64,000 bases of DNA from Streptomyces sp. NBC_00683. Lineage in GTDB: Bacteria > Actinomycetota > Actinomycetes > Streptomycetales > Streptomycetaceae. This document shows positions 19,273 through 28,540 of this stretch, one piece after another. The stretch spans positions 4,154,001-4,218,000 of the forward strand of contig NZ_CP109013.1 in the NCBI RefSeq assembly GCF_036226745.1, in the 5' to 3' direction. Made by a program: the position numbers and the translations under genes. Numbering within the stretch: the first letter of the stretch is position 1; every line of letters starts with the position of its first letter. Below the pieces are notes generated by a model. It had not been told where the DNA came from and did no database searches. It was given only the letters and a program-made list of their open reading frames with translations.

Positions 19273-19898
19273 TGCCCGGACAACGACCGGCCCCCATACG
19301 GGTCCTGCTGGCCGAGGACGAGCACCTGATCCGCGGCGCACTCGCCGCGCTGCTCGCCCTCGAGGACGACATCCTCCTGGTCGCCGAGGCGGCGACCGGA
19401 CCCGAGGCGCTCGCGATGGCGATGGCGCACCGGCCGGACGTCGCGGTCCTGGACCTGGAGATGCCGGGCGCGGACGGTGTGAAGGTCGCCACATCCCTGC
19501 GCACCGGACTGCCCGGCTGCCGGACCATGATCGTGACGAGTCACGGCAGACCCGGGCACCTGAAGCGGGCGCTCGCGGCGGGCGTCCGCGCCTTCGTCCC
19601 GAAGACGGTCAGCGCCCGCCGGCTGGCCGAGATCATTCGTACGGTGCACGCGGGAAACCGCTATGTGGACCCCGAGTTGGCCGCCGACGCGATCTCCGCC
19701 GGGGACTCCCCGCTGACCGCGCGCGAGGCCGAGGTGCTGGAACTCGCGGCGGACGGTGCGCCCGTCGCGGAGATCGCGGAGCGGGCGTCGCTGTCCCAGG
19801 GGACCGTGCGCAACTACCTGTCCTCGGCCGCGTCCAAAGTCGGTGCCGAGAACCGTCATACGGCAGTGCGTCTCGCACGGGAGCGGGGTTGGGTATAG
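19272..19898 (+). CDS. NarL/FixJ-family response regulator (DesR-like)
   Basis: 208 residues from the ATG at 19272 (a GTG at 19269 directly precedes it). The receiver domain has the acidic pair in LLAEDEH, phospho-acceptor Asp61 (AVLDLEMPG), Thr/Ser near 85 (MIVTSHG) and Lys in FVPKT. A LuxR-type HTH covers about 140-205 (SPLTAREAEVLELAADG, LSQGTVRNYLSSAASKVG). It overlaps the kinase stop and probably controls this ABC operon. Its last codons contain the -10 box TATAGT (19894-19899) of the next tRNA gene. Confidence 0.94.
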   Translation: MPGQRPAPIRVLLAEDEHLIRGALAALLALEDDILLVAEAATGPEALAMAMAHRPDVAVLDLEMPGADGVKVATSLRTGLPGCRTMIVTSHGRPGHLKRALAAGVRAFVPKTVSARRLAEIIRTVHAGNRYVDPELAADAISAGDSPLTAREAEVLELAADGAPVAEIAERASLSQGTVRNYLSSAASKVGAENRHTAVRLARERGWV

Positions 19899-19899
19899 T
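19894..19899 (+). promoter_or_regulatory. -10 box for tRNA-Gly(GCC), inside the regulator stop codon
   Basis: TATAGT overlaps the TAG stop of the response regulator gene and lies 21 bp before the tRNA 5' end. No convincing -35 was found in the coding sequence upstream. Confidence 0.4.
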
Positions 19900-19920
19900 T
19901 AGCAGCGCGCTTCGGCGCAT

Positions 19921-19993
19921 GCGAACGTAGCTCAGCTGGTAGAGCGCAACCTTGCCAAGGTTGAGGTCGCGAGTTCGAACCTCGTCGTTCGCT
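19921..19993 (+). tRNA. tRNA-Gly (anticodon GCC)
   Basis: 73-nt cloverleaf with acceptor GCGAACG/CGTTCGC, anticodon loop TTGCCAA and T arm CGAG-TTCGAAC-CTCG. It is identical to the tRNA at 15892 apart from paired changes in the acceptor and T stems and a single change in the D loop. The gene begins only 22 bp after the response regulator stop. Confidence 0.97.
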
Positions 19994-20000
19994 CCACACA

Positions 20001-20033
20001 AGAAGGCCCCGGTCCTCGTGACCGGGGCCTTCT
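20001..20033. terminator. bidirectional terminator between tRNA-Gly and purC
   Basis: A 14-bp stem agaaggccccggtc/gaccggggccttct with loop ctcgt lies between the tRNA and the convergent purC stop. Its core matches the hairpin at 15972-16003. Confidence 0.75.
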
Positions 20034-20037
20034 GCTG

Positions 20038-20952
20038 TTACGACCAGCGGGTGCCGGTCAGGAGCTCGTACGCGTCCAGGTACTTCGCCCGGGTCGCGTC
20101 GACGATCGCCTGCGGCAGCGCCGGGGGCGGCTGCTCGCTGTGGCGGTCCCAGCCTGAGGCCGCCGAGGTCAGCCAGTCGCGCACGAACTGCTTGTCGTAC
20201 GAGGGCTGCGCCTTGCCCGGCTTCCAGGTCGCGGCGGGCCAGAAGCGCGAGGAGTCCGGGGTCAGCACCTCGTCCGCGATGATCAGCTCCTCGCCGCCGT
20301 CCGCGGTGGGCGCGAAGCCGAATTCGAACTTCGTGTCGGCGAGGATGATCCCGCGCTCACGCGCGATGTCCCGTGCACGGCCGTACACGGCGAGCGTCGT
20401 CTGCCGCAGCGCGGCGGCCGTCTCGGCGCCGACCTCGCCGACGACCTCCTCGTACGACACGTTCTCGTCGTGGTCCCCGACCGCGGCCTTGGTGGCGGGC
20501 GTGAAGATGGGCACCGGGAGTTCGGAGCCGTCGACGAGCCCCTCGGGAAGCGCGAGCCCGCAGACCGTACGCGTCGCGTTGTACTCGATCAGTCCGGACC
20601 CCGTCAGATACCCACGGGCGACGCACTCGACCGGGACCATCCGCAGCGACCTGCAGATCAGCGTGCGGCCCGCCCAGTCGGCGGGAGCTCCGGCGGGGAG
20701 CTCCGAGGACAGGACGTGGTTCGGCACGAGATCGGCGAACTGGTCGAACCACCACAGCGACAGCTGCGTGAGCACCCGCCCCTTGTCCGGGATCTCGGTG
20801 GGCAGGACCCAGTCGTACGCGGACATACGGTCGCTGGCGACCATGACCAGGTCGCCCGCCTCGTTCCGGTACAGGTCGCGCACCTTGCCGGTGTGCAGGT
20901 GGGTGAGCCCCGGCACCTGCACGGGCTCGGGCTTTTCTACGAAACCGGACAC
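20038..20952 (-). CDS. purC: phosphoribosylaminoimidazole-succinocarboxamide synthase (SAICAR synthetase)
   Basis: Joins aspartate to CAIR with ATP, the eighth step to IMP. 304 residues from the GTG at 20952, with GGAGG (20957-20961) 4 bp upstream; the frame is open further but without family similarity. Motifs are HTGKVRDLYRNEAGDLVMVASDR at residues 20-42, PVECVARGYLTGSG near 110 and LADTKFEFGF near 210, the SAICAR synthetase signatures. It is a longer, PurC-only form. Apparently monocistronic. Confidence 0.97.
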   Translation of the reverse strand: MSGFVEKPEPVQVPGLTHLHTGKVRDLYRNEAGDLVMVASDRMSAYDWVLPTEIPDKGRVLTQLSLWWFDQFADLVPNHVLSSELPAGAPADWAGRTLICRSLRMVPVECVARGYLTGSGLIEYNATRTVCGLALPEGLVDGSELPVPIFTPATKAAVGDHDENVSYEEVVGEVGAETAAALRQTTLAVYGRARDIARERGIILADTKFEFGFAPTADGGEELIIADEVLTPDSSRFWPAATWKPGKAQPSYDKQFVRDWLTSAASGWDRHSEQPPPALPQAIVDATRAKYLDAYELLTGTRWS

Positions 20953-21058
20953 GCTGCCTCCGCGTAGGTTGATCCAGGAGTCGCTCCGATTGTCCCGCAT
21001 GCGAACGGGCCACGACGCCACGGGTCCGCCTCGGTCGGTGGCGCGGGCGGGAAGCCGC

Positions 21059-22522
21059 TCAGTCGCGCTTGCAGATCCGGTCGAGCAGGTTGGCCGTGGC
21101 CCGCTGGATGCGGGTGTCGACATGGCCCGGCCGGTCCAGCGCCGGTGACCAGGCGAAGGTTCCCGACGCGAAGACCAGCGCACCGGACGGCGCCCGGTAC
21201 AGCGAGGTCTCCTGATGCCGCGTGGCCCCGTCGCCGTCCCGGTAGGGGGAGTGCGCGAGCAGTATGCGGTTCTCGTGCTCCGGCAGCGACGTACGCGGGA
21301 AGTAGCGGTCGGCCTCACCGGCGACCAGCCCGTCGATCTCGTCGCCCTCGGCCGCTCCGGTGGCCTCCCAGAGCCAGTGCTCGGCGTTGCGGACGACCAG
21401 GGGGTGGGCCTCGGGGACCCGGCCCGCGTACTGGATGCCGAGCAGCTGCTGTTCGGCACGGTCGACCTCGCGCCACAGCGCGGACTTGCCCGGCCCGCTG
21501 CGCTTGCGGCAGGTCAGCAGGCGGTCGGGAACCCCCGACGGGGACGGGGAGAGGCCGACCTGCCAGTACATGGTGTTCGCGGAGAGGAAGACGAGCGAGG
21601 TGCCGGTGTCGCGGGCACGCTCCGCGGTACGGCGCATGGGCACCGACCAGTACTCGTCGTGGCCGGGGAAGACCAGACCGCGGTAGCGGCTGGTGTCGAC
21701 ACGGCCGGCGTGCAGATCGCGGGCGTCGGCGTACGCGAGGTCGTAGCCGTAGCGCTCGGCCCAGCGGATGAAGTCGTAGGCGTGGCCGACGTGCAGGGGC
21801 AGTCCCGCGCCCGCGTAGGGGCGGTCGAAGGAGATCGTGGAAGCGGCGTCCTCCTCGCCCAGCAGCCGACCCTGTTCGTCCCAGGCGTGATAGAGGCTGG
21901 CGCCGGTGCGGCCGTCCTCCGGGTAGAGGTTGTACGCCTGCCAGGTGATGTCCGGGAGCAGGAGCAGCAGATCCGCCGGGTGGTCGTCGCGGACCGTGAA
22001 GGGGATGTGGGAGCGGTAGCCGTCGGCGGTGGTGAGGACCGCGACGTACGCGCCGACCGACCAGTAACTGGGGATCTGCAGACGCCAGGAGAGCCACCAG
22101 TGATGGCAGGAGACCGTACGGTCGGCGGCGAGCGGGGCCGGCTGGACGATGCCGGACAGTCGCGGGCTCGTGGTGATCTTGGCGGCGCCGTCGCCCGCGT
22201 AGTGGCCGATGCGGTAGATGTCGACGGAGAACTGCTGGGGCGGGTCCACCGTGATGTGGAAGTCGATCGCCTCGCCGGGTGCCGCGGCGCCGGGTGACAC
22301 GAAGCCCTTGATCTGGCGGTGCACATCGTCGGCCGCACGCGTGCCGCCACCGGCCCCGCCGCGGCCCAGGTCGGGATCGGCGTACCAGGGGACGACCTGG
22401 CCGGTGTCGTCGAAGTAGTTCTCGCTGCCCCGGAGCCACGGCAGCGGGCCCTGCCCGAAGGGGTCGCTCACCGCGTGCGCGAGGGCACCTGATTCCCATC
22501 GCCGGATCTGCTCGGCCCCCAT
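21059..22522 (-). CDS. N,N-dimethylformamidase beta subunit-like protein
   Basis: 487 residues from the ATG at 22522, with a strong ribosome site GGAGGGGAG just upstream. No signal peptide is evident. An N-terminal beta-rich part (about 70-190, with VSPGAAAPGEAIDFHITV and YRSHIPFTV) resembles Ig-like domains; the rest fits the large dimethylformamidase-subunit fold, with LVFPGHDEYWSVPMR near 270 and LVFLSANTMYWQVG as glutamine-amidotransferase-like core motifs. Actinobacteria have many such proteins of unknown substrate. The gene follows purC's start region in the same orientation; no functional link is evident. Confidence 0.75.
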   Translation of the reverse strand: MGAEQIRRWESGALAHAVSDPFGQGPLPWLRGSENYFDDTGQVVPWYADPDLGRGGAGGGTRAADDVHRQIKGFVSPGAAAPGEAIDFHITVDPPQQFSVDIYRIGHYAGDGAAKITTSPRLSGIVQPAPLAADRTVSCHHWWLSWRLQIPSYWSVGAYVAVLTTADGYRSHIPFTVRDDHPADLLLLLPDITWQAYNLYPEDGRTGASLYHAWDEQGRLLGEEDAASTISFDRPYAGAGLPLHVGHAYDFIRWAERYGYDLAYADARDLHAGRVDTSRYRGLVFPGHDEYWSVPMRRTAERARDTGTSLVFLSANTMYWQVGLSPSPSGVPDRLLTCRKRSGPGKSALWREVDRAEQQLLGIQYAGRVPEAHPLVVRNAEHWLWEATGAAEGDEIDGLVAGEADRYFPRTSLPEHENRILLAHSPYRDGDGATRHQETSLYRAPSGALVFASGTFAWSPALDRPGHVDTRIQRATANLLDRICKRD

Positions 22523-22746
22523 GTCGCTCCCCTCCCTCGTCCCCCGGACCACACTGGTGCGCCGGATGTCAGCGCCGGTCCCCAGCACATCACATAACGC
22601 ATGCACTCCGTCACCGTTCGTCGCGAATTGACGTGAACGGAACGTAACCTTCCGGATGTTGGGGACATGGGGGACGCAGGAGACACATGGGTGTACTGGG
22701 AGACCAAGGCGTATACAGGCCCGCGGGTACCGCTTGGGGCAGCCGT

Positions 22747-24468
22747 TCACACCAGCCGTACGGGCTTGTCGGTGCGGACGCCCAGGCCGGAGAGCCAGGA
22801 ACGCAGAGGCTCCGCGTCACCGTCCTCGACGAGGCTGAGAACGGGAGCACCCAGGTCCGACCTGCGTCCGCCGTCGACCAGCAGCGCCGGCCCGTCGAGC
22901 CAGTCGAGGCCGGGCGCCGCCCCCGCCGTGTCCACGGCCGCGCAGCAGACCATCGCCACGACGTGATCGGCCAGCAACTCCGCACCCGTGCGCGGAGGCT
23001 GGAGCGGGAACAGCGGGAGCGGCACGGGGCCCCAGAGGTCGAGGGGGTCCGGATCCGCTCCGGGCTGCGCACCGTCCGCCGGGCCGCCGGCCCGGGGCGG
23101 TGGTGCCGCTCCCGCCTCGTCGCGGGCCACGGCGGCACCGATCCCGGCGGCGAGCTCCTCGGCGTTCCCGCCGGGTGCCGCCAGGTGGTCGATGACACGG
23201 GCCAGCGTCGGCACCGCGGTGCCGACCGGCTCGGCGGGCGGGGCGCGGTGCACACCCGCGGACACGCCCAGGGAGTCGAGCACGCGGTGGAGCCGGGCCG
23301 CCTCCGTACGCCACTTCCGGTCGACGACCTCTTCCGGATACTGCTGCCAGTCGACCGGGGACCAGTCGGGGCCGCTCTCCGCGGGGCCACCGTGGAAGAG
23401 CCGCGCGGCCAGCAGGGAAGCCGCTTCGTCGGCCACGCCCGGCTCCTCCAGAAGATCGCAGGCAGGGCGCTCCCCGAGCCGCGAGGTGAAGCCCTCCGCC
23501 AGCCGGTCGCGCCGGGAGAGCTCGGTGAGCGCGGAGACGACACCGGCGTCGAGCCGGGAGGGCCAGCGGCCCATCCGCCAGGCGGGCAGCGCGACCCGGG
23601 TCAGCAGCCGGTCCCAGCCCGCGTAGGCGAGGCCGACCTGCTCCTGGGCGACGATCCGCAGTCCGTAGTCCACCCCCTGGGCGCGCACCGAGGCGGCGGC
23701 GGCGACGCAGCGCTCCATCTCGGCCGCATGACTGCGACAACCGCGCAGCAGCATCCTGGCGATCCAGCCGACGAAGGCGGCCGGCACCCTGCGCACGGCC
23801 CCCTGGCCGGGTACGGAGGCATCGGCGACGGCGGCATCGAGTCCACGTACGAAACGGCGGGCGGCGGCTATGTCCGGGTGCGCGGACGGACCGGTCCCCG
23901 CGACGACCGGAGCCAGCACCGCCCGCAGCTCGGCGACCCGCATCCACCACAGGAAGGGCGAGCCGATCACGAGCACGGGCGCGGCAGGAACCCGTCGGCC
24001 GCGCCGGCCGCCCGACAGCCCCTTGGCCAGGTCCGTCGCCCTCTGCTGGGCGGCGGGGTGCGTACGGTCCTCCAGCCAGCTGTCGCAGTCCGGCGTCAGA
24101 GCTATGGCGGAGGGCGCAGGGACGTCGAGCCGGTCGGCCAGATCACGGACCAGCCGGTAGAGATCGGGGGCCGCCTCCTCCGTGAGCGGCACGGTCGGAC
24201 TGACCGCGGGCCGCGCCCGCGCCACCGCGGCGGCGACCGCGACGGCGAGCAGCAGCACGACGACGGCGCAGACCGTCACCCCCCAGCGGACCGTGTCCCA
24301 CGCACCGCCGCCGATGTGGCCCTGTGCGCCCGCGACGAGCAGCACGACGGCCGCAGCCGCGGGCAGGATGGCCACGGCCACGGCTCTGCTGCGGATACGC
24401 AGCAGAGCCAGGGCACGGGCACGCGCTGAAAGCGCACCCAGCTCCTCAACCGAACCGGTACCGGACAC
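22747..24468 (-). CDS. membrane protein resembling an M48 peptidase without its zinc site
   Basis: 573 residues. Two hydrophobic helices lie at about 30-48 and 62-84 (AVAVAILPAAAAVVLLVAG, VTVCAVVVLLLAVAVAAAVA). The following part resembles the M48/HtpX layout: LVRDLADRLDVPAPSAIALT, then a hydrophobic strand, then VAELRAVLAPVVAG where active enzymes read ELRAVLAHExxH. The His-Glu-x-x-His site is therefore absent. CRSHAAEMERCVAAAAS fits the second-helix region around the third metal ligand. The C-terminal 200 residues are Pro/Gly-rich without a recognised domain. Probably a pseudo-peptidase with a binding role; that is inference. Confidence 0.65.
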   Translation of the reverse strand: MSGTGSVEELGALSARARALALLRIRSRAVAVAILPAAAAVVLLVAGAQGHIGGGAWDTVRWGVTVCAVVVLLLAVAVAAAVARARPAVSPTVPLTEEAAPDLYRLVRDLADRLDVPAPSAIALTPDCDSWLEDRTHPAAQQRATDLAKGLSGGRRGRRVPAAPVLVIGSPFLWWMRVAELRAVLAPVVAGTGPSAHPDIAAARRFVRGLDAAVADASVPGQGAVRRVPAAFVGWIARMLLRGCRSHAAEMERCVAAAASVRAQGVDYGLRIVAQEQVGLAYAGWDRLLTRVALPAWRMGRWPSRLDAGVVSALTELSRRDRLAEGFTSRLGERPACDLLEEPGVADEAASLLAARLFHGGPAESGPDWSPVDWQQYPEEVVDRKWRTEAARLHRVLDSLGVSAGVHRAPPAEPVGTAVPTLARVIDHLAAPGGNAEELAAGIGAAVARDEAGAAPPPRAGGPADGAQPGADPDPLDLWGPVPLPLFPLQPPRTGAELLADHVVAMVCCAAVDTAGAAPGLDWLDGPALLVDGGRRSDLGAPVLSLVEDGDAEPLRSWLSGLGVRTDKPVRLV

Positions 24469-24885
24469 GGCCTGACGTCACCCCCTCTGCCCCCGCGACG
24501 GTGTTGGTCACTCCCCCACTGTGGCACCCACCACCGACATCGCAATGCCGGTGGGCCAAGTGCCGGAACGCTTGCGCCGCACCCTAGTTGGGGCCTCGGC
24601 GGACGTCATCCGGATGGCCCAGTCGTCACCCGATGGAATGGCTTTGGGCAAAGCTGCTGACGCGCCGGTGCACAAGGGTCCGCTGTTACGGGTGACGCTC
24701 TGCCGGACCCGTGCCGGTGGTTCCGGAGGAGCCGTTACCCGCCCGTACCCGCCCGTACACACCCGTGCCCGGCCACTCCGGGAAGTGGCCGGGCACGGAA
24801 GCACGCAAGAACGGACCGGGGGCCGGGACCGGGACCGGGCTGAGACGGCCGGGACCGTCGGGCCTCGGGCCCCAGGACTCGGGCC
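24469..24885. other. intergenic region between the M48-like gene and purD
   Basis: No convincing gene. It holds short GC-rich tandem repeats (cccgcccgta units at about 24737-24760; gggacc units at 24820-24840) and the purD terminator. The M48-like gene promoter must lie near 24470-24560, but no clear boxes were identified. Confidence 0.3.
24763..24798 (-). terminator. purD terminator
   Basis: A 15-bp perfect stem ccgtgcccggccact/agtggccgggcacgg with a 6-nt loop, 88 bp beyond the purD stop. Confidence 0.65.
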
Positions 24886-26139
24886 TCAGGCCTCCTCGGC
24901 AGCCTTGCGGGCGATGTCCGTACGGTGCTGGGAGCCGTCGAGCCGGATCCGGCCGAGGGCCTTGTAGGCGCGCTCACGGGCCATCGAGAGGTCCGAACCG
25001 GTCGCCGTGACGGAGAGCACGCGCCCCCCGGCGCTGACGACCGCGTCGCCGTCCTGCCGCGTACCGGCGTGCAGGACGAACGCGTGCGGGGCATCCTTCG
25101 CCGCCACATCCGCGAGACCGTCGATCGGGTCACCCGTGCGGGGTGTGCCCGGGTAGTTGTGCGAGGCGATGACCACGGTGACGGCAGCGTCGTCGCGCCA
25201 GTTCAGCGGGGGTACGAGGTCCAGGGTGCCGTTCGCGGAACCGAGCAGGACACCGGCCAGCGGGGTCTTCAGCCGGGCCAGGACCACCTGGGTCTCCGGG
25301 TCTCCGAAACGGGCGTTGAACTCGATGACCCGTACCCCGCGCGAGGTGATCGCGAGGCCGGCGTACAGCAGCCCCGAGAAGGGCGTACCGCGGCGGCGGA
25401 GCTCGTCGACGGTCGGCTGGAGGACGGTCTCCATGACCTCGTCGACCAGCTTCGGGTCGGCCCACGGAAGCGGGGAGTACGCGCCCATGCCGCCGGTGTT
25501 CGGGCCCTCGTCGCCGTCCAGGGCGCGCTTGAAGTCCTGTGCCGGCTGCAACGGCAGGACCGTGGTGCCGTCGGTGATCGCGAAGAGGCTCACCTCGGGG
25601 CCGTCGAGGAACTCCTCGATGACCACACGGTCGCAGGCGAGCGCATGGGCGCGGGCCTCTTCGACGTCGTCGGTGACGACGACGCCCTTACCGGCCGCGA
25701 GACCGTCGTCCTTGACGACGTACGGGGCTCCGAAGGCGTCGAGTGCCTCGTCGATCTCGGCAGCCGTCGTGCAGACGTAGCTGCGGGCGGTCGGGACGTT
25801 GGCACCGGCCATGACGTCCTTGGCGAACGCCTTGGAGCCCTCCAGCTGGGCCGCCTCGCGCGAGGGGCCGAAGCAGGGGATGCCGACCGCGCGCACGGCG
25901 TCGGCGACCCCGGCGACAAGCGGTGCCTCCGGGCCGACGACCACCAGCTCGGCGCCCAGCTCGGTGGCGAGGCGCGCGACGGCTTCGCCGTCGAGTGCGT
26001 CGACCGGGTGCAGTTCGGCCACCTCTGCGATTCCGGCGTTGCCGGGGGCGCAGTACAGAGCGGTGACATCGGGGTCGAGGGAGAGAGAGCGGCACAGGGC
26101 GTGTTCGCGGGCGCCGCCGCCGATGACGAGGACCTTCAC
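24886..26139 (-). CDS. purD: phosphoribosylamine-glycine ligase (GAR synthetase)
   Basis: ATP-dependent ligation of glycine to phosphoribosylamine, the second step to IMP. 417 residues, standard single-domain length. MKVLVIGGGAREHALC at the N-terminus, VVGPEAPLVAGVAD near 65, and the ATP-grasp loops PYVVKDDGLAAGKGVVV near 140, NTGGMGAYSP near 225 and EFNARFGDPETQ near 285. The GTG start is preceded by TAGGCT (26146-26151 on the plus strand) 6 nt upstream, so the mRNA is probably leaderless. Confidence 0.97.
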   Translation of the reverse strand: MKVLVIGGGAREHALCRSLSLDPDVTALYCAPGNAGIAEVAELHPVDALDGEAVARLATELGAELVVVGPEAPLVAGVADAVRAVGIPCFGPSREAAQLEGSKAFAKDVMAGANVPTARSYVCTTAAEIDEALDAFGAPYVVKDDGLAAGKGVVVTDDVEEARAHALACDRVVIEEFLDGPEVSLFAITDGTTVLPLQPAQDFKRALDGDEGPNTGGMGAYSPLPWADPKLVDEVMETVLQPTVDELRRRGTPFSGLLYAGLAITSRGVRVIEFNARFGDPETQVVLARLKTPLAGVLLGSANGTLDLVPPLNWRDDAAVTVVIASHNYPGTPRTGDPIDGLADVAAKDAPHAFVLHAGTRQDGDAVVSAGGRVLSVTATGSDLSMARERAYKALGRIRLDGSQHRTDIARKAAEEA

Positions 26140-26215
26140 GGGTGCAGCCTAACCGCCGGGGGCCGGGCGCCATGACGGGCGCCGCTCCGTGGACACGGTC
26201 CGCGGCACGGGCCCC

Positions 26216-28456
26216 CTACTCGTTGTTGAACTCCTCGACGACCGTCGCCCCCAGCTCGCGGACGATCAGATCGTGCCCGGAGAGCGCGGAGTCCACCAGA
26301 TCCGGATCGTCGGCCTCCGCGGTGTCGTCCTCGGGAGCGACCGAACGCGACGGCTCGGGAGCGGCCCTGGAGTACCCCTGGTCGGACTGCCCGGCCTGCC
26401 CGGACTGCTGGGACGGCGGCTGCTGGGGCTCCTGTGCCGGGGCCGGGCGGGACTCGTACGACTGCGGCTGCGGCTGCGGGGCCGCCGGGGGCTGATACGG
26501 GGCGGCCGGAGGGCGGCCACCGCCGCCACCGGTCTGCGGGGGCGTGCCTCCGCCACCTCCGCCGCCCGACGGGTCGATGACGGCCTCGACCCTCCACTGG
26601 GCGTTGAACCTCTCGGCAAGAGCCTGCTTCAGCACCTCTTCGCTGCCGCTGCTCGCGAAGTTGTCCCGGGCACCCGCGCTGAGGAAGCCGATCTGCAGTG
26701 TGGTGCCGTCGAAACCGGTGACCTGGGCGTTCTGGCTGAGCAGGATCCAGGTGAACCGGCGGCGGTTCTTCACGGCCTCCAGGATGTCCGGCCACATGTT
26801 CCGTACCTGGCCGACGCCCTGCGCCATGTCCTGTCCGCCCGGCGCGGGTGCTGCGGGCGCAGCAGCGGCGGCAGCCGGGGCCGCGGCGGTGGCCGGGGGG
26901 GCCGTCTGCGGAGGCGGTGTCTGACCCGGTGCGGACGCGGTCGGCCAGCCCCCGGGACGACGCGCCGGCTCCGCTCCGGCGCCTCCGGCCCCTGCGGCGG
27001 CGGGCCACGCCCCGGGGCGCTGCCCGGCGGCCGGCGCTTCTGCGGGTGGTGCTTCCGCGGGTGCCTGGTGGACCGGCGGCGCGACAGCCGGAGCCTCCGG
27101 GACGACGGGAGCGGTGGCAGGGGCTGCGGCGGGAGCTGCGAAGGGTGCGGCTGCGGGGCCGCCGTCGGGTGCCTCGCCACGTACCGCCGCACGAGCTGCG
27201 GCGGGGCCGCCGCCGGGCAGTCCGGCACCGGCCGGCGCATGGGCCTCCGGCCCGGGGACGTACCCCACGGCGGGGCCCGCGCCGGGTGCCGCGAAGGACA
27301 CGCCGCGCTCCAACCGGTCCAGCCGGGCCTGGAGCGAACGCTCGTCGTCGAAGGCCGCGGGCAGCAGCACCCGGGCGCAGATCAGCTCCACCTGAAGCCG
27401 CGGAGAGGTCGCCCCGCGCATCTCCGTGAGCCCCTCGTTGACCAGATCGGCGGCGCGGCTCAGCTCCGCGGCACCGAAGACGGACGCCTGGGCCTGCATC
27501 CGCTCGACCACGTCGGCAGGCGCGTCGATGAGCCCCTTGTCGCCCGCGTCCGGCACGGCCGCCAGGATCACCAGGTCGCGCAGCCGCTCCAGCAGGTCCG
27601 CGACGAAGCGCCGTGGGTCGTTGCCGCCCTCGATCACCCGGTCCACGACCTCGAAGGCCGCCGCCCCGTCGCCCGCGGCGAAAGCGTCCACGATGGAGTC
27701 CAGCAGGGACCCGTCCGTGTAGCCGAGCAGCGAGGTCGCCATGGCGTATGTCACACCGTCATCGCCCGCGCCGGCCAGCAACTGGTCCATGACAGACATC
27801 GAGTCACGCACGGATCCCGCACCCGCGCGCACGACGAGGGGCAGCACACCGTCCTCGACGAAGCTGTTCTCCTTGCCGCACACCTCGGCGAGATAGCCGC
27901 GCAGCGTCCCGGGCGGAACCAGCCGGAACGGGTAGTGGTGCGTACGCGACCGGATGGTGCCGATGACCTTCTCGGGCTCCGTGGTCGCGAAAATGAACTT
28001 GAGGTGCTCCGGCGGCTCCTCGACCACCTTCAGCAGGGCGTTGAAACCTGCCGGCGTGACCATGTGCGCCTCGTCGATGATGTAGATCTTGTACCGGCTC
28101 GACGCAGGCCCGAAGAATGCCTTTTCCCGCAGGTCACGGGCATCGTCGACACCACCGTGGGACGCGGCGTCGATCTCGATCACATCGATCGAACCGGGTC
28201 CGTTGCGCGCGAGGTCCTGGCAGGACTGGCACTCCCCGCACGGCGTCGGCGTCGGCCCCTTCTCGCAGTTCAGACAGCGGGCGAGGATGCGCGCGCTGGT
28301 CGTCTTTCCACATCCGCGCGGCCCGCTGAACAGGTACGCGTGATTGACCCGGTTGTTCCGCAGGGCCTGCTGCAAGGGGTCAGTGACATGCTCCTGACCG
28401 ATGACCTCGGCGAAGGACTCGGGGCGATAGCGGCGGTAGAGCGCAAGGGACGACAC
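26216..28456 (-). CDS. dnaX: DNA polymerase III subunit gamma/tau
   Basis: Clamp-loader ATPase of the replisome. 746 residues from the GTG at 28456 (MSSLALYRRYRPESFAEVIG). Walker A FSGPRGCGKTTS is near residue 45, the zinc-binding Cys cluster CLNCEKGPTPTPCGECQSC near 64-82, DEAHM as Walker B near 124, and SRTHHYPFRL near 170 as the sensor region. From about 410 a Pro/Ala/Gly-rich linker joins a tau-like C-terminal domain (about 590-680: VRNMWPDILEAVKNRRRF). TAACCT lies 7 nt before the GTG, so the transcript is likely leaderless. No slippery frameshift site was seen. Confidence 0.96.
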   Translation of the reverse strand: MSSLALYRRYRPESFAEVIGQEHVTDPLQQALRNNRVNHAYLFSGPRGCGKTTSARILARCLNCEKGPTPTPCGECQSCQDLARNGPGSIDVIEIDAASHGGVDDARDLREKAFFGPASSRYKIYIIDEAHMVTPAGFNALLKVVEEPPEHLKFIFATTEPEKVIGTIRSRTHHYPFRLVPPGTLRGYLAEVCGKENSFVEDGVLPLVVRAGAGSVRDSMSVMDQLLAGAGDDGVTYAMATSLLGYTDGSLLDSIVDAFAAGDGAAAFEVVDRVIEGGNDPRRFVADLLERLRDLVILAAVPDAGDKGLIDAPADVVERMQAQASVFGAAELSRAADLVNEGLTEMRGATSPRLQVELICARVLLPAAFDDERSLQARLDRLERGVSFAAPGAGPAVGYVPGPEAHAPAGAGLPGGGPAAARAAVRGEAPDGGPAAAPFAAPAAAPATAPVVPEAPAVAPPVHQAPAEAPPAEAPAAGQRPGAWPAAAGAGGAGAEPARRPGGWPTASAPGQTPPPQTAPPATAAAPAAAAAAPAAPAPGGQDMAQGVGQVRNMWPDILEAVKNRRRFTWILLSQNAQVTGFDGTTLQIGFLSAGARDNFASSGSEEVLKQALAERFNAQWRVEAVIDPSGGGGGGGTPPQTGGGGGRPPAAPYQPPAAPQPQPQSYESRPAPAQEPQQPPSQQSGQAGQSDQGYSRAAPEPSRSVAPEDDTAEADDPDLVDSALSGHDLIVRELGATVVEEFNNE

Positions 28457-28540
28457 ACATACGAGGTTATCGGGGCGGACCGACAACCGGCCCCGCTCCG
28501 GGCACACCATCGGCGGGACACCACACCCCCGGGCACGCAA

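Noticed and set aside
24716-24845. Short tandem GC-rich repeats as a possible CRISPR-like or VNTR array
   Set aside because: Units are only about 6-10 bp, irregular and without spacers; ordinary low-complexity DNA. No CRISPR array was seen anywhere in the window.
24521-24967. 148-residue frame upstream of purD
   Set aside because: Starts without a ribosome site and overlaps the purD terminator and the purD 3' end antisense.
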